Shown here piece by piece: positions 1-8,314 of a stretch of 64,000 nucleotides of DNA; positions within the stretch are counted from its first letter, which is position 1, and every line of letters starts with the position of its first letter. The DNA lies in NCBI RefSeq assembly GCF_041504345.1, contig NZ_CP167895.1, positions 1,364,001 to 1,428,000 on the forward strand. Reading direction: 5' to 3'. The notes beneath the pieces are model-generated. The model ran no database searches. It was not told where the DNA came from and was given only the letters and a program-made list of their open reading frames with translations. Source of the stretch: Vibrio sp. BS-M-Sm-2. Its GTDB lineage: Bacteria > Pseudomonadota > Gammaproteobacteria > Enterobacterales > Vibrionaceae. The position numbers were made by a program, and so were the translations under genes.

Positions 1-327
1 ACTATACTTACACAGATTTCGAATTGTAGTAACTGTGATTTTGATTTAAATCGTAAAGGCAATAAAATATTAAGCTACGCGAATACAAATCGAAATACGT
101 TGATGGTTAACAGAAAAAACATTAGTGATTTATACAAGCTACATCCTAGTTATATTTCCAAATTAAATAAGTTGCTACCGTTGGGAGATCAAGTCAATAA
201 CATTAATAACTATTGTTTTGACTATTATGAGCTTCCTCAAAGAAGAAGCAATATTAAAGTCGGAAAGCTTGAGTCTTGTGATATTCCTGTCTCGACAATA
301 TCAATAAAACACATCAAAGTAATATGA
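1..327 (+). CDS. C-terminal part of an unrecognised protein (5' truncated by window)
   Basis: Frame 1 is open from the first base to the TGA at 325-327, so the gene probably begins upstream of the window and at least 108 residues are visible. An internal TTG-ATG at 100-105 could be a start, but no Shine-Dalgarno sequence precedes it. The visible part has a CSNC motif (a Cys-x2-Cys pair) near residue 9, many Asn, Lys, Ile and Tyr residues, and no membrane segment. Base composition is clearly more AT-rich than the genes that follow, which may mean transferred DNA. I do not recognise the family and infer no function. Confidence 0.55.
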   Translation, partial: TILTQISNCSNCDFDLNRKGNKILSYANTNRNTLMVNRKNISDLYKLHPSYISKLNKLLPLGDQVNNINNYCFDYYELPQRRSNIKVGKLESCDIPVSTISIKHIKVI

Positions 328-336
328 TGTGTTTCA
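307..336 (+). terminator. Stem-loop overlapping the stop codon of the first gene
   Basis: AAACACATCA (307-316) pairs with TGATGTGTTT (325-334) around an 8-nt loop. The right arm contains the TGA stop codon. The trailing T-run is short, so this is a modest intrinsic terminator. Confidence 0.5.
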
Positions 337-360
337 TTTAAGCAATGCTAAACGCATCAG

Positions 361-681
361 CTATTCACTATCTTGAGATGAATAAAATGCGGTTATGTCT
401 TTCAAATCTTGATCATTGAGCTTACTCAGTTGTGCTCGCATCATATCTGCGTAGTCGCCTTGTCTGTCTCCGTTTTGATACGCTTTCATGGCATTAAAGA
501 GATAGAGGGGATCTTGACCTGAAAGGTTTGGGTAGGTGCTATTAGTTGATGGGCTGGTGGGGTTATGGCAAAACACACAGCTTGGAGATTTCAGCTTACC
601 AAGTTCTGGATCGCCAAAGTCTTCTGCGTGAAGTGTGAAAGAGAGAGTAGCAATGAGTAAAGCTAGGGACTTGTTGTACAC
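361..681 (-). CDS. Small periplasmic c-type cytochrome
   Basis: A 106-residue class I cytochrome c. Residues 1-19 are a signal peptide ending in an LHA-type cleavage site. The haem attachment motif CVFCH is at residues 35-39, and the Met-Met pair at 80-81 in a YADMMRAQL context is the likely source of the distal iron ligand, as in cytochrome c4/c5-like proteins. It should act as a periplasmic electron carrier; partner unknown. The start is GTG at 681, supported by GGAG seven bases upstream. It lies downstream of ltaE on the same strand, but a hairpin at 712-732 separates them, so it is probably transcribed alone. Confidence 0.85.
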   Translation of the reverse strand: MYNKSLALLIATLSFTLHAEDFGDPELGKLKSPSCVFCHNPTSPSTNSTYPNLSGQDPLYLFNAMKAYQNGDRQGDYADMMRAQLSKLNDQDLKDITAFYSSQDSE

Positions 682-707
682 GTATATACTCCTGTGAAAA
701 CAAAAGT

Positions 708-732
708 ATAAAGCTTCCCCTTAGGGGAAGCT
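708..732 (-). terminator. Terminator of the ltaE transcript
   Basis: AGCTTCCC (712-719) pairs with GGGAAGCT (725-732). Read on the minus strand, the hairpin lies just after the end of the aldolase gene and is followed by a T-rich run (TTTATACTTTT). Confidence 0.65.
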
Positions 733-768
733 CAAGTATTAATTGCTATCAGCGGGTGTTTTTTAGCT

Positions 769-1773
769 TTAAAGCACTTTATCTAACTCAGTTAAAAATC
801 GAGAGATATCTTCTGCGCTAATGTCACGGTGAGTCACAAAGCGCACTGGGTTGCCTGGAGACATAGTAATCCCTTGTTTACCTAGCTCTCGTGCGATGCG
901 GTTGATATCAACAGACTCATCTAACTTCGCAAATACAATGTTGGTTTGAATGAAATCAGGGTTAACCGAAAAACCTTCTAGCTTGCTTAAACCAATCGCT
1001 AGTTTTTTTGCGTTCGCATGGTCTGCTTTAAGCTGAGTCACGTTCTCTGTTAGAGCCATCTTACCAGCTGCGGCAAGAATACCTGCTTGGCGCATACCAC
1101 CGCCGACCATTTTACGTAGTCGACGTGCTTTAGCGATGTACTCTTTGCTGCCAAGAAGTAGTGAACCGATTGGAGCGCCTAAACCTTTCGATAAGCAAAT
1201 CGTCATAGAATCGAAGTGTTGTGCGATCTCTTTAATGTGAACATCTAACGCGACTGCCGCATTGTAGACGCGCGCTCCATCTAGGTGCATTTGCAAGCCA
1301 TGTTGGTTTACGAACTCACGAGCTTCCGCTAAATAAGACATTGGAAGTACTTTACCATTAATCGTATTTTCTAAACTAAGCAGCTTAGTACGTGCAAAGT
1401 GGCTGTCGTCTGGCTTAATCGCAGCAGCAAGTTTTTTAAAATCTAACGTGCCATTTGGGTTGTTTTCAATTGGCTGAGGTTGAATAGAACCAAGTACCGC
1501 AGCGCCGCCAGCTTCGTACTTGTAGTTGTGCGCTTGTTGGCCACAAAGGTATTCGTCACCACGCTCACAGTGCGCCATTAAACCAAGTAGGTTAGCTTGC
1601 GTGCCAGAAGACGTGAACATAGCGGCTTCAAAGCCTGTTTCGTCTGCTGCCCACTGCTCAAGCTCGTTTACTGTTGGGTCGTCACCATAGACATCATCGC
1701 CGACTTCTGCGTTTGCCATTACATCGCGCATTGCTTGTGAGGGTTTAGTTACGGTATCAGAACGAAAGTCCAT
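769..1773 (-). CDS. ltaE: Low-specificity L-threonine aldolase
   Basis: A PLP-dependent fold-type I enzyme that cleaves L-threonine and L-allo-threonine to glycine and acetaldehyde. The protein has 334 residues, the usual family length. It begins with the family signature MDFRSDTVT, has the HLDGAR motif at 163-168 (the Asp contacts the PLP pyridine nitrogen) and LSKGLGAP around Lys196, the predicted Schiff-base lysine. The ATG start at 1773 is preceded by GGAG at a six-base spacing. The NUDIX gene ends 17 bases upstream on the same strand, so the two may be co-transcribed. Cytosolic; glycine/threonine metabolism. Confidence 0.93.
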   Translation of the reverse strand: MDFRSDTVTKPSQAMRDVMANAEVGDDVYGDDPTVNELEQWAADETGFEAAMFTSSGTQANLLGLMAHCERGDEYLCGQQAHNYKYEAGGAAVLGSIQPQPIENNPNGTLDFKKLAAAIKPDDSHFARTKLLSLENTINGKVLPMSYLAEAREFVNQHGLQMHLDGARVYNAAVALDVHIKEIAQHFDSMTICLSKGLGAPIGSLLLGSKEYIAKARRLRKMVGGGMRQAGILAAAGKMALTENVTQLKADHANAKKLAIGLSKLEGFSVNPDFIQTNIVFAKLDESVDINRIARELGKQGITMSPGNPVRFVTHRDISAEDISRFLTELDKVL

Positions 1774-1790
1774 GTTTCTCTCCTAGAGTA

Positions 1791-2321
1791 TTATAGGTAG
1801 CCGCAGAGTTGGGCTTTACTTAAACAAGCGATAGTTTTTGTATCGGTGATTTGATCGTGTCGTATTTTGTTGTGTAGTTCTTCTAAGCTCAGCTCGATCA
1901 CTTCTATGACTTCATCTTCATCACATTCAAAGCGGGTAGTGAGGCTTAGGTCTTTTGCGACGAATAGATGCTGTATCTCATCGCAGAAGCCAGCTAGAGG
2001 CGTAACTTGCCCTAAACTTTGAAAAGAAGTTGCACTGTAACCTGTTTCTTCTTCCAGTTCGCGCTGCGCGCATTCAAGAGGTGTCTCATCAATTTCCATA
2101 GTGCCTGCAGGTAACTCTAGAAGCCACTTTTTGAGAGAAGGGCGAAATTGGTTAATGAGGATAATCTTTCCAGACGAAGTGATAGGAAGAATAACGGCCG
2201 CGCCAGGGTGGTTGATTGTTGTATGTTTTACCACGACGTTCGTAGGGAGCGTCACGTTCTCTTCTATAAGAGAAATACTTTTCCATTGATGGATAACTTT
2301 ACTCATGCAGTCTGGCCACAT
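1791..2321 (-). CDS. NUDIX hydrolase, ADP-ribose pyrophosphatase-like
   Basis: A 176-residue NUDIX protein. Residues 73-95 match the NUDIX box Gx5Ex7REUxEExGU exactly (G73, E79, REL at 87-89, EE at 91-92, G94), the Mg-binding and catalytic helix. The preceding LELPAG and the overall length resemble ADP-ribose or nucleoside-diphosphate-sugar pyrophosphatases; the exact substrate cannot be read from sequence. Two starts are possible: the ATG at 2321 or one five codons later at 2306 (MSKVIHQW). The AGGA upstream is too near to the first and rather far from the second, so the start is uncertain. Confidence 0.85.
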   Translation of the reverse strand: MWPDCMSKVIHQWKSISLIEENVTLPTNVVVKHTTINHPGAAVILPITSSGKIILINQFRPSLKKWLLELPAGTMEIDETPLECAQRELEEETGYSATSFQSLGQVTPLAGFCDEIQHLFVAKDLSLTTRFECDEDEVIEVIELSLEELHNKIRHDQITDTKTIACLSKAQLCGYL

Positions 2322-2341
2322 TCCTTGCCAATTTGTCGATA

Positions 2342-2593
2342 ACTGAAGACGTGCACCACCATAACGTCTATGGTGCCGAAAATAAAAGAAAAATTGGGTT
2401 TAGTTTTAGATTTCGTTTTACGCCGTTCGTGATGTTACTCTCATATTTGGAATCTATGATTACATGAAAATTACGACCCTAACCATCTGATATAAATGCA
2501 ACTCAATAATAAAATACACTTGTAACAAAGTGCTAACAAATGTATAAAAACATATCTACACTCTCAACAGTTAAAAGATTTTCGGAGTAACGC
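2342..2593. other. Intergenic region between divergent NUDIX and ravA genes
   Basis: This AT-rich spacer must hold the promoters for the divergent NUDIX-ltaE and ravA-viaA units. I see no convincing operator. A CGGAG Shine-Dalgarno at 2583-2587 serves ravA. Confidence 0.4.
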
Positions 2594-4249
2594 ATGAACC
2601 CTTCTATTTCCTCACATGCTGACAAAGCGCTACTCTCTGAAAGAATCAATAAATTAGCGCATGCTCTATCCGATGGTGTCTATGAAAGAGAAGACACGAT
2701 TAAGCTCTGTTTACTGGCGGCTCTCGCCGGCGAAAGTGTATTCCTATTAGGCCCTCCGGGCATCGCAAAAAGTCTTATCGCTAAGCGCCTAATCCAAGCT
2801 TTTGACAACAGCAGCTATTTCGAATACCTGATGACACGTTTCTCTACGCCAGAGGAAGTGTTTGGCCCGTTAAGCATCCAAGAATTAAAAGACAACGGTC
2901 GTTATGTAAGACTGACTGAAGGGTATCTACCAACAGCACAAGTTGTGTTCCTTGATGAGATCTGGAAAGCAGGCCCTGCAATCCTAAACACACTGCTTAC
3001 TGTAGTGAACGAAAAAACCTTCAAAAACGGCAGCGACGTTGAGCGTGTACCGATGCGCTTGTTGGTATCTGCATCTAATGAACTTCCAGACGAAGACAGC
3101 GGCCTGGAAGCGCTTTATGACCGTATGTTGGTTCGCGTGTTTGTAAACCGTATTCAAAACAAACAAAACTTTAAATCGATGCTGACGACTGGCACATCTC
3201 AAGAAGCTGTGATTCCAAAAGGCTTGGCGATCACTGACATTGAATACCATCAATGGCAGAAAGAGCTCGACAAGTTAGAGCTGACCGATAACTCGTTTAA
3301 CAAGCTGTATGAACTGAAAACCATGCTTGAGGAAACAGTTAAGAAGCAAGGTTCTGCATCAGAGTCTGATTTGTATGTATCCGATAGACGTTGGAAGAAA
3401 GCCGTTAAGCTATTGAAAGCGAGCGCCTTCTTTAGCGGGCGAGATAGCGTGAACCCGCTAGATATCATGCTTCTGCAAGATTGTTTATGGCATAGCCCAG
3501 AATCACGAGATGTGGTTCGTAGCGTGGTTAAAGACTTTGCATTGAACCGTGCGTTCGATCAGCAAGAGTCAAAAGCGCAAATCGAAATGTCTCGTGAAGA
3601 GTTAGAAGAGATTCAAGACGATGTTGAATCGACGCTATCTGTTTCGCTTTCTATGGAATCAACCAGCGGCTTGTTACGAAAAGACGTTTACCAGAATGAT
3701 ATCAAGAACGCGAAAATGTACAGCGTGGGCAGTGCATACAATCTAGTTAAACTGGTTATGCTACAAAGCAACATGTCGGTGTCTGAATCAGAGAAAGGCG
3801 ATAGCCGTTGGGTATACGTAGCCAAAGACGATTTTGATCGTGTTCTTAAAGAAGGTCACGGCGATATTTACGGTTACGTAAACGAAAATAAAAACCTATG
3901 CCGTTTAAAACTCGACTTAGATGCCTCGAACCAATTAGTGATTAAAGACATTGCCAATCGCTCTGTCTTGGTGAGCGTTGTTACCACAGATGGTTTGGAT
4001 CAAGAACTGTATAACAAGTGGTTAAGTGGGGCTGAAAGAGCGCTAGAACAGTTAACCGAAGCGGAATTCAAGTTAAAACGCGTTCGCACTGAATTCCATG
4101 ATGCGTTACCTCATAACTATATTGACCCTGATTTACCGAAAGCGATGGAAGCAAGTTTGCAAGCGGTAACGCAAGATCTTGAAACAACCAAAGTGAAGAG
4201 CAGTAAGATTGCTCAGCGTATTAAGTTTATGAGCCAGTACTTCGAGTAA
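2594..4249 (+). CDS. ravA: MoxR-family AAA+ ATPase RavA
   Basis: A hexameric AAA+ ATPase of the MoxR group that works with the VWA protein ViaA; in Escherichia coli the pair acts on respiratory complexes such as fumarate reductase and Nuo, and RavA binds the lysine decarboxylase CadA. Walker A GPPGIAKS is at 53-60, Walker B VVFLDE at 117-122, and sensor residues sit in the SASNELPDED segment. At 551 residues it is longer than the E. coli protein (about 498). The ATG follows CGGAG at a proper distance. viaA starts 11 bases after the stop, so the two form an operon. Confidence 0.94.
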   Translation: MNPSISSHADKALLSERINKLAHALSDGVYEREDTIKLCLLAALAGESVFLLGPPGIAKSLIAKRLIQAFDNSSYFEYLMTRFSTPEEVFGPLSIQELKDNGRYVRLTEGYLPTAQVVFLDEIWKAGPAILNTLLTVVNEKTFKNGSDVERVPMRLLVSASNELPDEDSGLEALYDRMLVRVFVNRIQNKQNFKSMLTTGTSQEAVIPKGLAITDIEYHQWQKELDKLELTDNSFNKLYELKTMLEETVKKQGSASESDLYVSDRRWKKAVKLLKASAFFSGRDSVNPLDIMLLQDCLWHSPESRDVVRSVVKDFALNRAFDQQESKAQIEMSREELEEIQDDVESTLSVSLSMESTSGLLRKDVYQNDIKNAKMYSVGSAYNLVKLVMLQSNMSVSESEKGDSRWVYVAKDDFDRVLKEGHGDIYGYVNENKNLCRLKLDLDASNQLVIKDIANRSVLVSVVTTDGLDQELYNKWLSGAERALEQLTEAEFKLKRVRTEFHDALPHNYIDPDLPKAMEASLQAVTQDLETTKVKSSKIAQRIKFMSQYFE

Positions 4250-4260
4250 GGGGAGAGCAT

Positions 4261-5706
4261 ATGTTAGGAGCAGACGGCTTAAACCTCGCTTTGATGGTTG
4301 CTGATTCAGGAATCATTGATACAGCGATGAATGATCTCATCGCTCGTTCTCAAGTCATGATGGCTGCAGAGAACAAAGGTGTGAAGACATCAGTGAAAAA
4401 CCACTTAGTGAAATGGCGTGGTAAAGTAAAAAAACGCGTCACTAAAGTGTGTGAAACTGATCGATTCCAAGAGGAGATCGCCCTTTACCAAAAAGTGATT
4501 TACTGGGATGAACCTCAGTTCTTTGATGAGATAGACAGTGTTATCAAAAAGCTTGAGTGGCACTCAGCGTTTTATCTACAAGCTAGACGCCTTATGGAGA
4601 ACAATAAGGGCGTTTATAACGCGATGTTTCCACACTACTTTTGCGACCAGTGGTACCAATCACTATCAGATGCGATCAAGCAAGCTCAAGTAACCGAACT
4701 TGAAACGAGCAAAGAAAAAGTCTTAGCCGATCTTTACCAGCGCATGGAAACCATGAAAAACATGGACAAAGTGACGGAGTCGGGTGATGAAGGCAGTGTA
4801 GGGCGCTTGTGGGATATGGCATCTGCCAAATTAAGCAAAACAGACCTTACCATCATGAAGCGTCATGCTGAGTTCTTGAATAAGCACAAGGGCTTGCAAG
4901 AGATCGCTGAAAAGCTGGGCCGTATGGCTGGTGAAGAAGATGATCCTTCGCTTCACAAAGCCCCTGTAGAAGAATTGCAGATGGTTGAAGAGAAGAGCGA
5001 TGAGGCCGTCGATGATATTGTTGGGATTCATGAAAGTGATGACCTGAACAAAATGCTGCCAAACGAAACCATGTTCCTAGCCTATCCTGAACTTGAGGTT
5101 ATCTTTTACAAGCACTTGGCCGACAAGCGTTTACTGAGCTATCGCTCGCAAGGTAAATCACGCACGTTACGTAAAGTGAAGGCGCAAAAACCAGATAGCA
5201 AGAACATCGATATTGAAAAGGGCCCGTTTATCGTCTGTGTGGACGCTTCGGGCTCTATGAGTGGTTTCCCTGAGCAGTCTGCTAAAGCTATGGCTTATGC
5301 CTTAATGCAAATTGCTCTTGCGGAAGAGAGAGACTGTTACGTGATTCTGTTCTCTTCTGAGCAGATTACTTATGAGTTAACAAGGCAGGATGGCTTACGT
5401 GAAGCGAGCGACTTCTTAAGTTACTCATTCCACGGCGGTACGGATCTAGAACCTGTTCTTATGAAGTCGATTGATTTGATGACGGGTGATAAATACAAGA
5501 ATGCCGATTTAATCGTACTTTCGGACTTTATTGCACCTAAACAATCTGACGAAATGATTGCTCAGGTTGAAAAGTTGAAAGAACACAAAAACCGTTTCCA
5601 TGCGGTTAGTCTTTCTAAGTATGGTAACCCTCAACTTATGACGATGTTCGACCACTGCTGGGCGTATCATCCGAGCCTTGTCGGTCGTTTCATGAAGAAG
5701 TGGTAG
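4261..5706 (+). CDS. viaA: VWA-domain protein ViaA, RavA partner
   Basis: A 481-residue protein, close to E. coli ViaA in length. The N-terminal two-thirds is helical and charged. The C-terminal von Willebrand factor A domain begins near residue 320 and has a MIDAS metal site DASGS at 328-332 (DNA 5242-5256), with a second acidic element LSDF late in the domain. ViaA stimulates the RavA ATPase and is thought to help deliver it to membrane respiratory enzymes. GGGGAGAG precedes the ATG. Second gene of the ravA-viaA operon. Confidence 0.93.
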   Translation: MLGADGLNLALMVADSGIIDTAMNDLIARSQVMMAAENKGVKTSVKNHLVKWRGKVKKRVTKVCETDRFQEEIALYQKVIYWDEPQFFDEIDSVIKKLEWHSAFYLQARRLMENNKGVYNAMFPHYFCDQWYQSLSDAIKQAQVTELETSKEKVLADLYQRMETMKNMDKVTESGDEGSVGRLWDMASAKLSKTDLTIMKRHAEFLNKHKGLQEIAEKLGRMAGEEDDPSLHKAPVEELQMVEEKSDEAVDDIVGIHESDDLNKMLPNETMFLAYPELEVIFYKHLADKRLLSYRSQGKSRTLRKVKAQKPDSKNIDIEKGPFIVCVDASGSMSGFPEQSAKAMAYALMQIALAEERDCYVILFSSEQITYELTRQDGLREASDFLSYSFHGGTDLEPVLMKSIDLMTGDKYKNADLIVLSDFIAPKQSDEMIAQVEKLKEHKNRFHAVSLSKYGNPQLMTMFDHCWAYHPSLVGRFMKKW

Positions 5707-5820
5707 CGCTAAAACATCTTATTTAAATCGATTTTGCTGTGTGTTTTTTGATTGAAGAGATCGAACATGCAGCAATTTGATTTAAATGTCAGCAAACGGA
5801 ATTTAAATTCACTTTTTTGT

Positions 5821-5848
5821 TTGACTATCTCTCCCCAATCCGTAAAGT
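5821..5848 (+). promoter_or_regulatory. Sigma-70 promoter of the first tRNA array
   Basis: TTGACT (5821-5826) and TAAAGT (5843-5848) are separated by 16 bp, followed by a GC-containing discriminator, 57 bp before the first tRNA. The second array has the same arrangement (TTGACG, 16 bp, TAAAGT), which supports both assignments. Confidence 0.65.
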
Positions 5849-5905
5849 AGGCACCCGAACACAGCGGTGAGGCTTACTTAAGCCCCTAAAGTGTTGAATT
5901 AAAAA

Positions 5906-5979
5906 GGCGCCTTGGCAGAGTGGCTATGCAGCGGATTGCAAATCCGTGGACCTCGGTTCGACTCCGGGAGGCGCCTCCA
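5906..5979 (+). tRNA. tRNA-Cys (GCA), copy 1
   Basis: A 74-nt cloverleaf: acceptor GGCGCCT pairs with AGGCGCC, anticodon GCA at 5938-5940 sits in a TTGCAAA loop, a GTTCGAC T-loop follows, and the 3' CCA is encoded (ends 5979). Identical to the three other tRNA-Cys genes here. First gene of the array. Confidence 0.95.
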
Positions 5980-6025
5980 TTCTTTCTCTTAGTTTGATAA
6001 GTTAAGAGACACTAAGAATGAAAAT

Positions 6026-6101
6026 GCGATACTAGCTCAGTTGGTAGAGCGCAACCTTGCCAAGGTTGAGGTCATCGGTTCGAACCCGATGTATCGCTCC
6101 A
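6026..6101 (+). tRNA. tRNA-Gly (GCC), copy 1
   Basis: A 76-nt tRNA with acceptor GCGATAC/GTATCGC, anticodon GCC at 6059-6061 in a TTGCCAA loop, a GGTTCGAACCC T-arm and encoded CCA. It lies 46 bases after tRNA-Cys and is presumably processed from one precursor. Confidence 0.95.
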
Positions 6102-6181
6102 AATTTTGTAATGTTGATTCATTTCGACATTAAGATGGTGTTTTACTTTTCAGTAATCGGCATCGCAATAAAGAATTGCGT

Positions 6182-6268
6182 GCCCTGGTGGTGGAATTGG
6201 TAGACACAAGGGATTTAAAATCCCTCGACGTTCGCGTTGTGCCGGTTCAAGTCCGGCCCGGGGCACCA
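6182..6268 (+). tRNA. tRNA-Leu (UAA), copy 1
   Basis: An 87-nt class II tRNA with a long variable arm, anticodon TAA at 6216-6218, GGTTCAAGTCC T-arm and encoded CCA. Its variable arm carries an A-T pair (ACGTTCGCGT) where copy 2 has G-C. Confidence 0.95.
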
Positions 6269-6332
6269 TCTATTTGATTGTTACCTCGTTTGGTATTAGT
6301 CAAAAGAGTTGTTCTCTTAAAACACTATTGAA

Positions 6333-6406
6333 GGCGCCTTGGCAGAGTGGCTATGCAGCGGATTGCAAATCCGTGGACCTCGGTTCGACTCCGGGAGGCG
6401 CCTCCA
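6333..6406 (+). tRNA. tRNA-Cys (GCA), copy 2
   Basis: Same 74-nt sequence as copy 1. Last tRNA of the first array, followed nine bases later by an intrinsic terminator. Confidence 0.95.
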
Positions 6407-6414
6407 TCATTCAG

Positions 6415-6443
6415 AAAAAACCAGTCCTCGTGGCTGGTTTTTT
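6415..6443 (+). terminator. Terminator of the first tRNA array
   Basis: AAAAAACCAG (from 6415) pairs with CTGGTTTTTT (6434-6443) across a short loop; the arm ends in a T-run. The A-run on the other side could also stop the lipase transcript from the opposite strand. Confidence 0.85.
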
Positions 6444-6481
6444 CGTTTCTGGCCTCGCTAAAAGCTTCCTACGTACCCATT

Positions 6482-7270
6482 TCAATGTTTATCAAAGAAA
6501 TCTTTGTTACGGATATACTTGCTCATTAAGTGATACGAAAAAGGTCGTATCAACCAGCTAAAAATAGATCGTCCAAGGCGAATAAGCGTTGGGGTGTTCT
6601 CATAGATTCTGCCGTTGTAGAGCCAAAGGACCTTTCCTACATGCCAGTACAGTAAAGGTACGGGTGGCATGAAGGTCACGATGTCGATGTCACAACAGAT
6701 GCGGTAAGTCTTCTTACTCAAGCGATAGTGCTTTCGAAAACTCCAATCACCAATTGCAGGTTGCCCAAAGGTCACGATTCGCTTAATGCAGCCTGGATAC
6801 TTTTGCTCAAAGTAGTCAGCAAACACACAACCAATAGCACCACCGGAAGAGTGGCCAGTAATGGAGATTCTTTTGCCTTGCTCTAAGAGAGGGATGAGCG
6901 TCGCTTCCAATCGTTCAATTACCGTTAAGCCAAGCTTATCTTCATTACGAGTTGGTTGGCTTTCCTGAAACATCAGATGATAGAAGCCAGCATGCACTCG
7001 GTAATTGAGTCCAATCCTTTTGCAGCTTCTCGTCCATAGGGCGAAGTTAAGCAGCCAGTCTGACACGCTGTGTGACCCTTTAATAACGACAACCACTTCG
7101 TCTTTGTCGCTGCTCCATAACACTCGAATCATGGTTTTAGCAAACTGGTTCTTTATGATGCGCTGCCCATTAGGATCGAAACCATAACGAGTTTGTTTAA
7201 AAACTCTAGGGTAGGCGAGGTTACAAAGAACGGCATAGCGTTCATATTGGTATCGTTTTAATGGTTTCAC
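6482..7270 (-). CDS. Class 3 lipase-like alpha/beta hydrolase
   Basis: A 262-residue protein of the lipase class 3 family. The nucleophile elbow GHSSGG is at 139-144 (Ser141). The CDIDIVTFMPP stretch supplies the acid, probably Asp196, and YHLMSKY supplies His247, in the order and spacing expected of the triad. There is no clear signal peptide, so it may be cytosolic or membrane-associated; the substrate (acylglycerol or phospholipid) is unknown. The start is GTG at 7270 with GAAG upstream; an overlapping ATG runs at once into a stop. It lies alone, opposite in strand to the tRNA arrays on each side. Confidence 0.82.
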   Translation of the reverse strand: MKPLKRYQYERYAVLCNLAYPRVFKQTRYGFDPNGQRIIKNQFAKTMIRVLWSSDKDEVVVVIKGSHSVSDWLLNFALWTRSCKRIGLNYRVHAGFYHLMFQESQPTRNEDKLGLTVIERLEATLIPLLEQGKRISITGHSSGGAIGCVFADYFEQKYPGCIKRIVTFGQPAIGDWSFRKHYRLSKKTYRICCDIDIVTFMPPVPLLYWHVGKVLWLYNGRIYENTPTLIRLGRSIFSWLIRPFSYHLMSKYIRNKDFFDKH

Positions 7271-7618
7271 ATGATTACTTCTTAATAAGAGCTACTTAAA
7301 ACTCTAGTCGTTGAATGTGAAAAGCACATGAAAACACCATTTACTTGATTCGTTGCAGAAAAAGCGAAATAGGCCGCTGTCGTTAAAGTTAATCCTGGAT
7401 AGTAAATTGCTGTGTTATATTCGAGAGCAACGTATAAGAACCGTACAAGCTGCACTAAATTTATTCTTTGGAGAGTGATAATTAATCACTTGAATTAAAA
7501 GATAAAATTTATTGTTGACGAATTTTTTTCTTCCGTTAAAGTACACCTCGTTCTCACGGCTTAGGTCCTGAGGGATGGTGTTTTTACTTTTCAGTAATCG
7601 GCCTCGCAAGATTGCGTT
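7271..7618. other. Spacer between lipase gene and second tRNA array
   Basis: This 348-bp AT-rich stretch holds the promoter of the second tRNA array (7515-7542) and, near 7576-7605, a segment resembling the spacer that precedes the other tRNA-Leu genes. I see no coding potential. Confidence 0.5.
7515..7542 (+). promoter_or_regulatory. Sigma-70 promoter of the second tRNA array
   Basis: TTGACG (7515-7520), a 16-bp spacer and TAAAGT (7537-7542), the same geometry and -10 hexamer as the first array's promoter, 77 bp before tRNA-Leu. Confidence 0.65.
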
Positions 7619-7705
7619 GCCCTGGTGGTGGAATTGGTAGACACAAGGGATTTAAAATCCCTCGGCGTTCGCGCTGTGCCGGTTCAAGTCCGGCCCGGGG
7701 CACCA
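7619..7705 (+). tRNA. tRNA-Leu (UAA), copy 2 (variant variable arm)
   Basis: An 87-nt tRNA with the same anticodon and ends as the other two Leu copies. It differs at two paired positions of the variable arm: A to G on one side and T to C on the other (GCGTTCGCGC), so a pair is kept. First gene of the second array. Confidence 0.95.
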
Positions 7706-7772
7706 TCTATCTAGCTTTTACTTTTTGAGTAGAGTGATGAACAAAGAGTTGTTCTCTTAAATCACTATTAAA

Positions 7773-7846
7773 GGCGCCTTGGCAGAGTGGCTATGCAGCG
7801 GATTGCAAATCCGTGGACCTCGGTTCGACTCCGGGAGGCGCCTCCA
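7773..7846 (+). tRNA. tRNA-Cys (GCA), copy 3
   Basis: A 74-nt tRNA identical to copies 1, 2 and 4, with GCA anticodon and encoded CCA. Confidence 0.95.
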
Positions 7847-7892
7847 TTCTCTCTCTTAGTTTGATAAGTTAAGAGATACTAAGAATGAAAAT

Positions 7893-7968
7893 GCGATACT
7901 AGCTCAGTTGGTAGAGCGCAACCTTGCCAAGGTTGAGGTCATCGGTTCGAACCCGATGTATCGCTCCA
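7893..7968 (+). tRNA. tRNA-Gly (GCC), copy 2
   Basis: A 76-nt tRNA identical to the copy at 6026, with GCC anticodon and encoded CCA. Confidence 0.95.
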
Positions 7969-8048
7969 AATTTTGTAATGTTGATTCATCTCGACATTAA
8001 GATGGTGTTTTACTTTTCAGTAATCGGCATCGCAATAAAGAATTGCGT

Positions 8049-8135
8049 GCCCTGGTGGTGGAATTGGTAGACACAAGGGATTTAAAATCCCTCGACGTTC
8101 GCGTTGTGCCGGTTCAAGTCCGGCCCGGGGCACCA
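8049..8135 (+). tRNA. tRNA-Leu (UAA), copy 3
   Basis: An 87-nt tRNA identical to the copy at 6182, including the A-T pair in the variable arm. Confidence 0.95.
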
Positions 8136-8199
8136 TCTATTTGATTGTTACCTCGCTTGGTATTAGTCAAAAGAGTTGTTCTCTTAAAACACTATTGAA

Positions 8200-8273
8200 G
8201 GCGCCTTGGCAGAGTGGCTATGCAGCGGATTGCAAATCCGTGGACCTCGGTTCGACTCCGGGAGGCGCCTCCA
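8200..8273 (+). tRNA. tRNA-Cys (GCA), copy 4
   Basis: A 74-nt tRNA identical to the other Cys copies. Last gene of the second array, followed by a strong terminator. Confidence 0.95.
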
Positions 8274-8286
8274 TCACTTAAAGTTG

Positions 8287-8314
8287 AAAGGCCAGCAGAA
8301 ATGCTGGCCTTTTT
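8287..8314 (+). terminator. Terminator of the second tRNA array
   Basis: AAAGGCCAGCA (8287-8297) and TGCTGGCCTTT (8302-8312) form a perfect 11-bp stem with a GAAA loop and a T-tail. Confidence 0.93.

Larger units (their letters stand above)
5906..6406 (+). repeat. 501-bp tRNA repeat unit, copy A (Cys-Gly-Leu-Cys)
   Basis: This block matches 7773-8273 in gene order, spacing and nearly every base. By eye there are four differences, all C/T transitions in the spacers; the four tRNA genes are identical between copies. A recent duplication or continuing gene conversion would explain this. Confidence 0.9.
7773..8273 (+). repeat. 501-bp tRNA repeat unit, copy B (Cys-Gly-Leu-Cys)
   Basis: Near-identical to 5906-6406: gene starts fall at offsets 0, 120, 276 and 427 in both copies. 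Confidence 0.9.

Noticed and set aside
6274..6561. A reading frame crossing the tRNA-Cys gene at 6333
   Set aside because: It reads through a tRNA and its terminator, so it cannot be a real gene.
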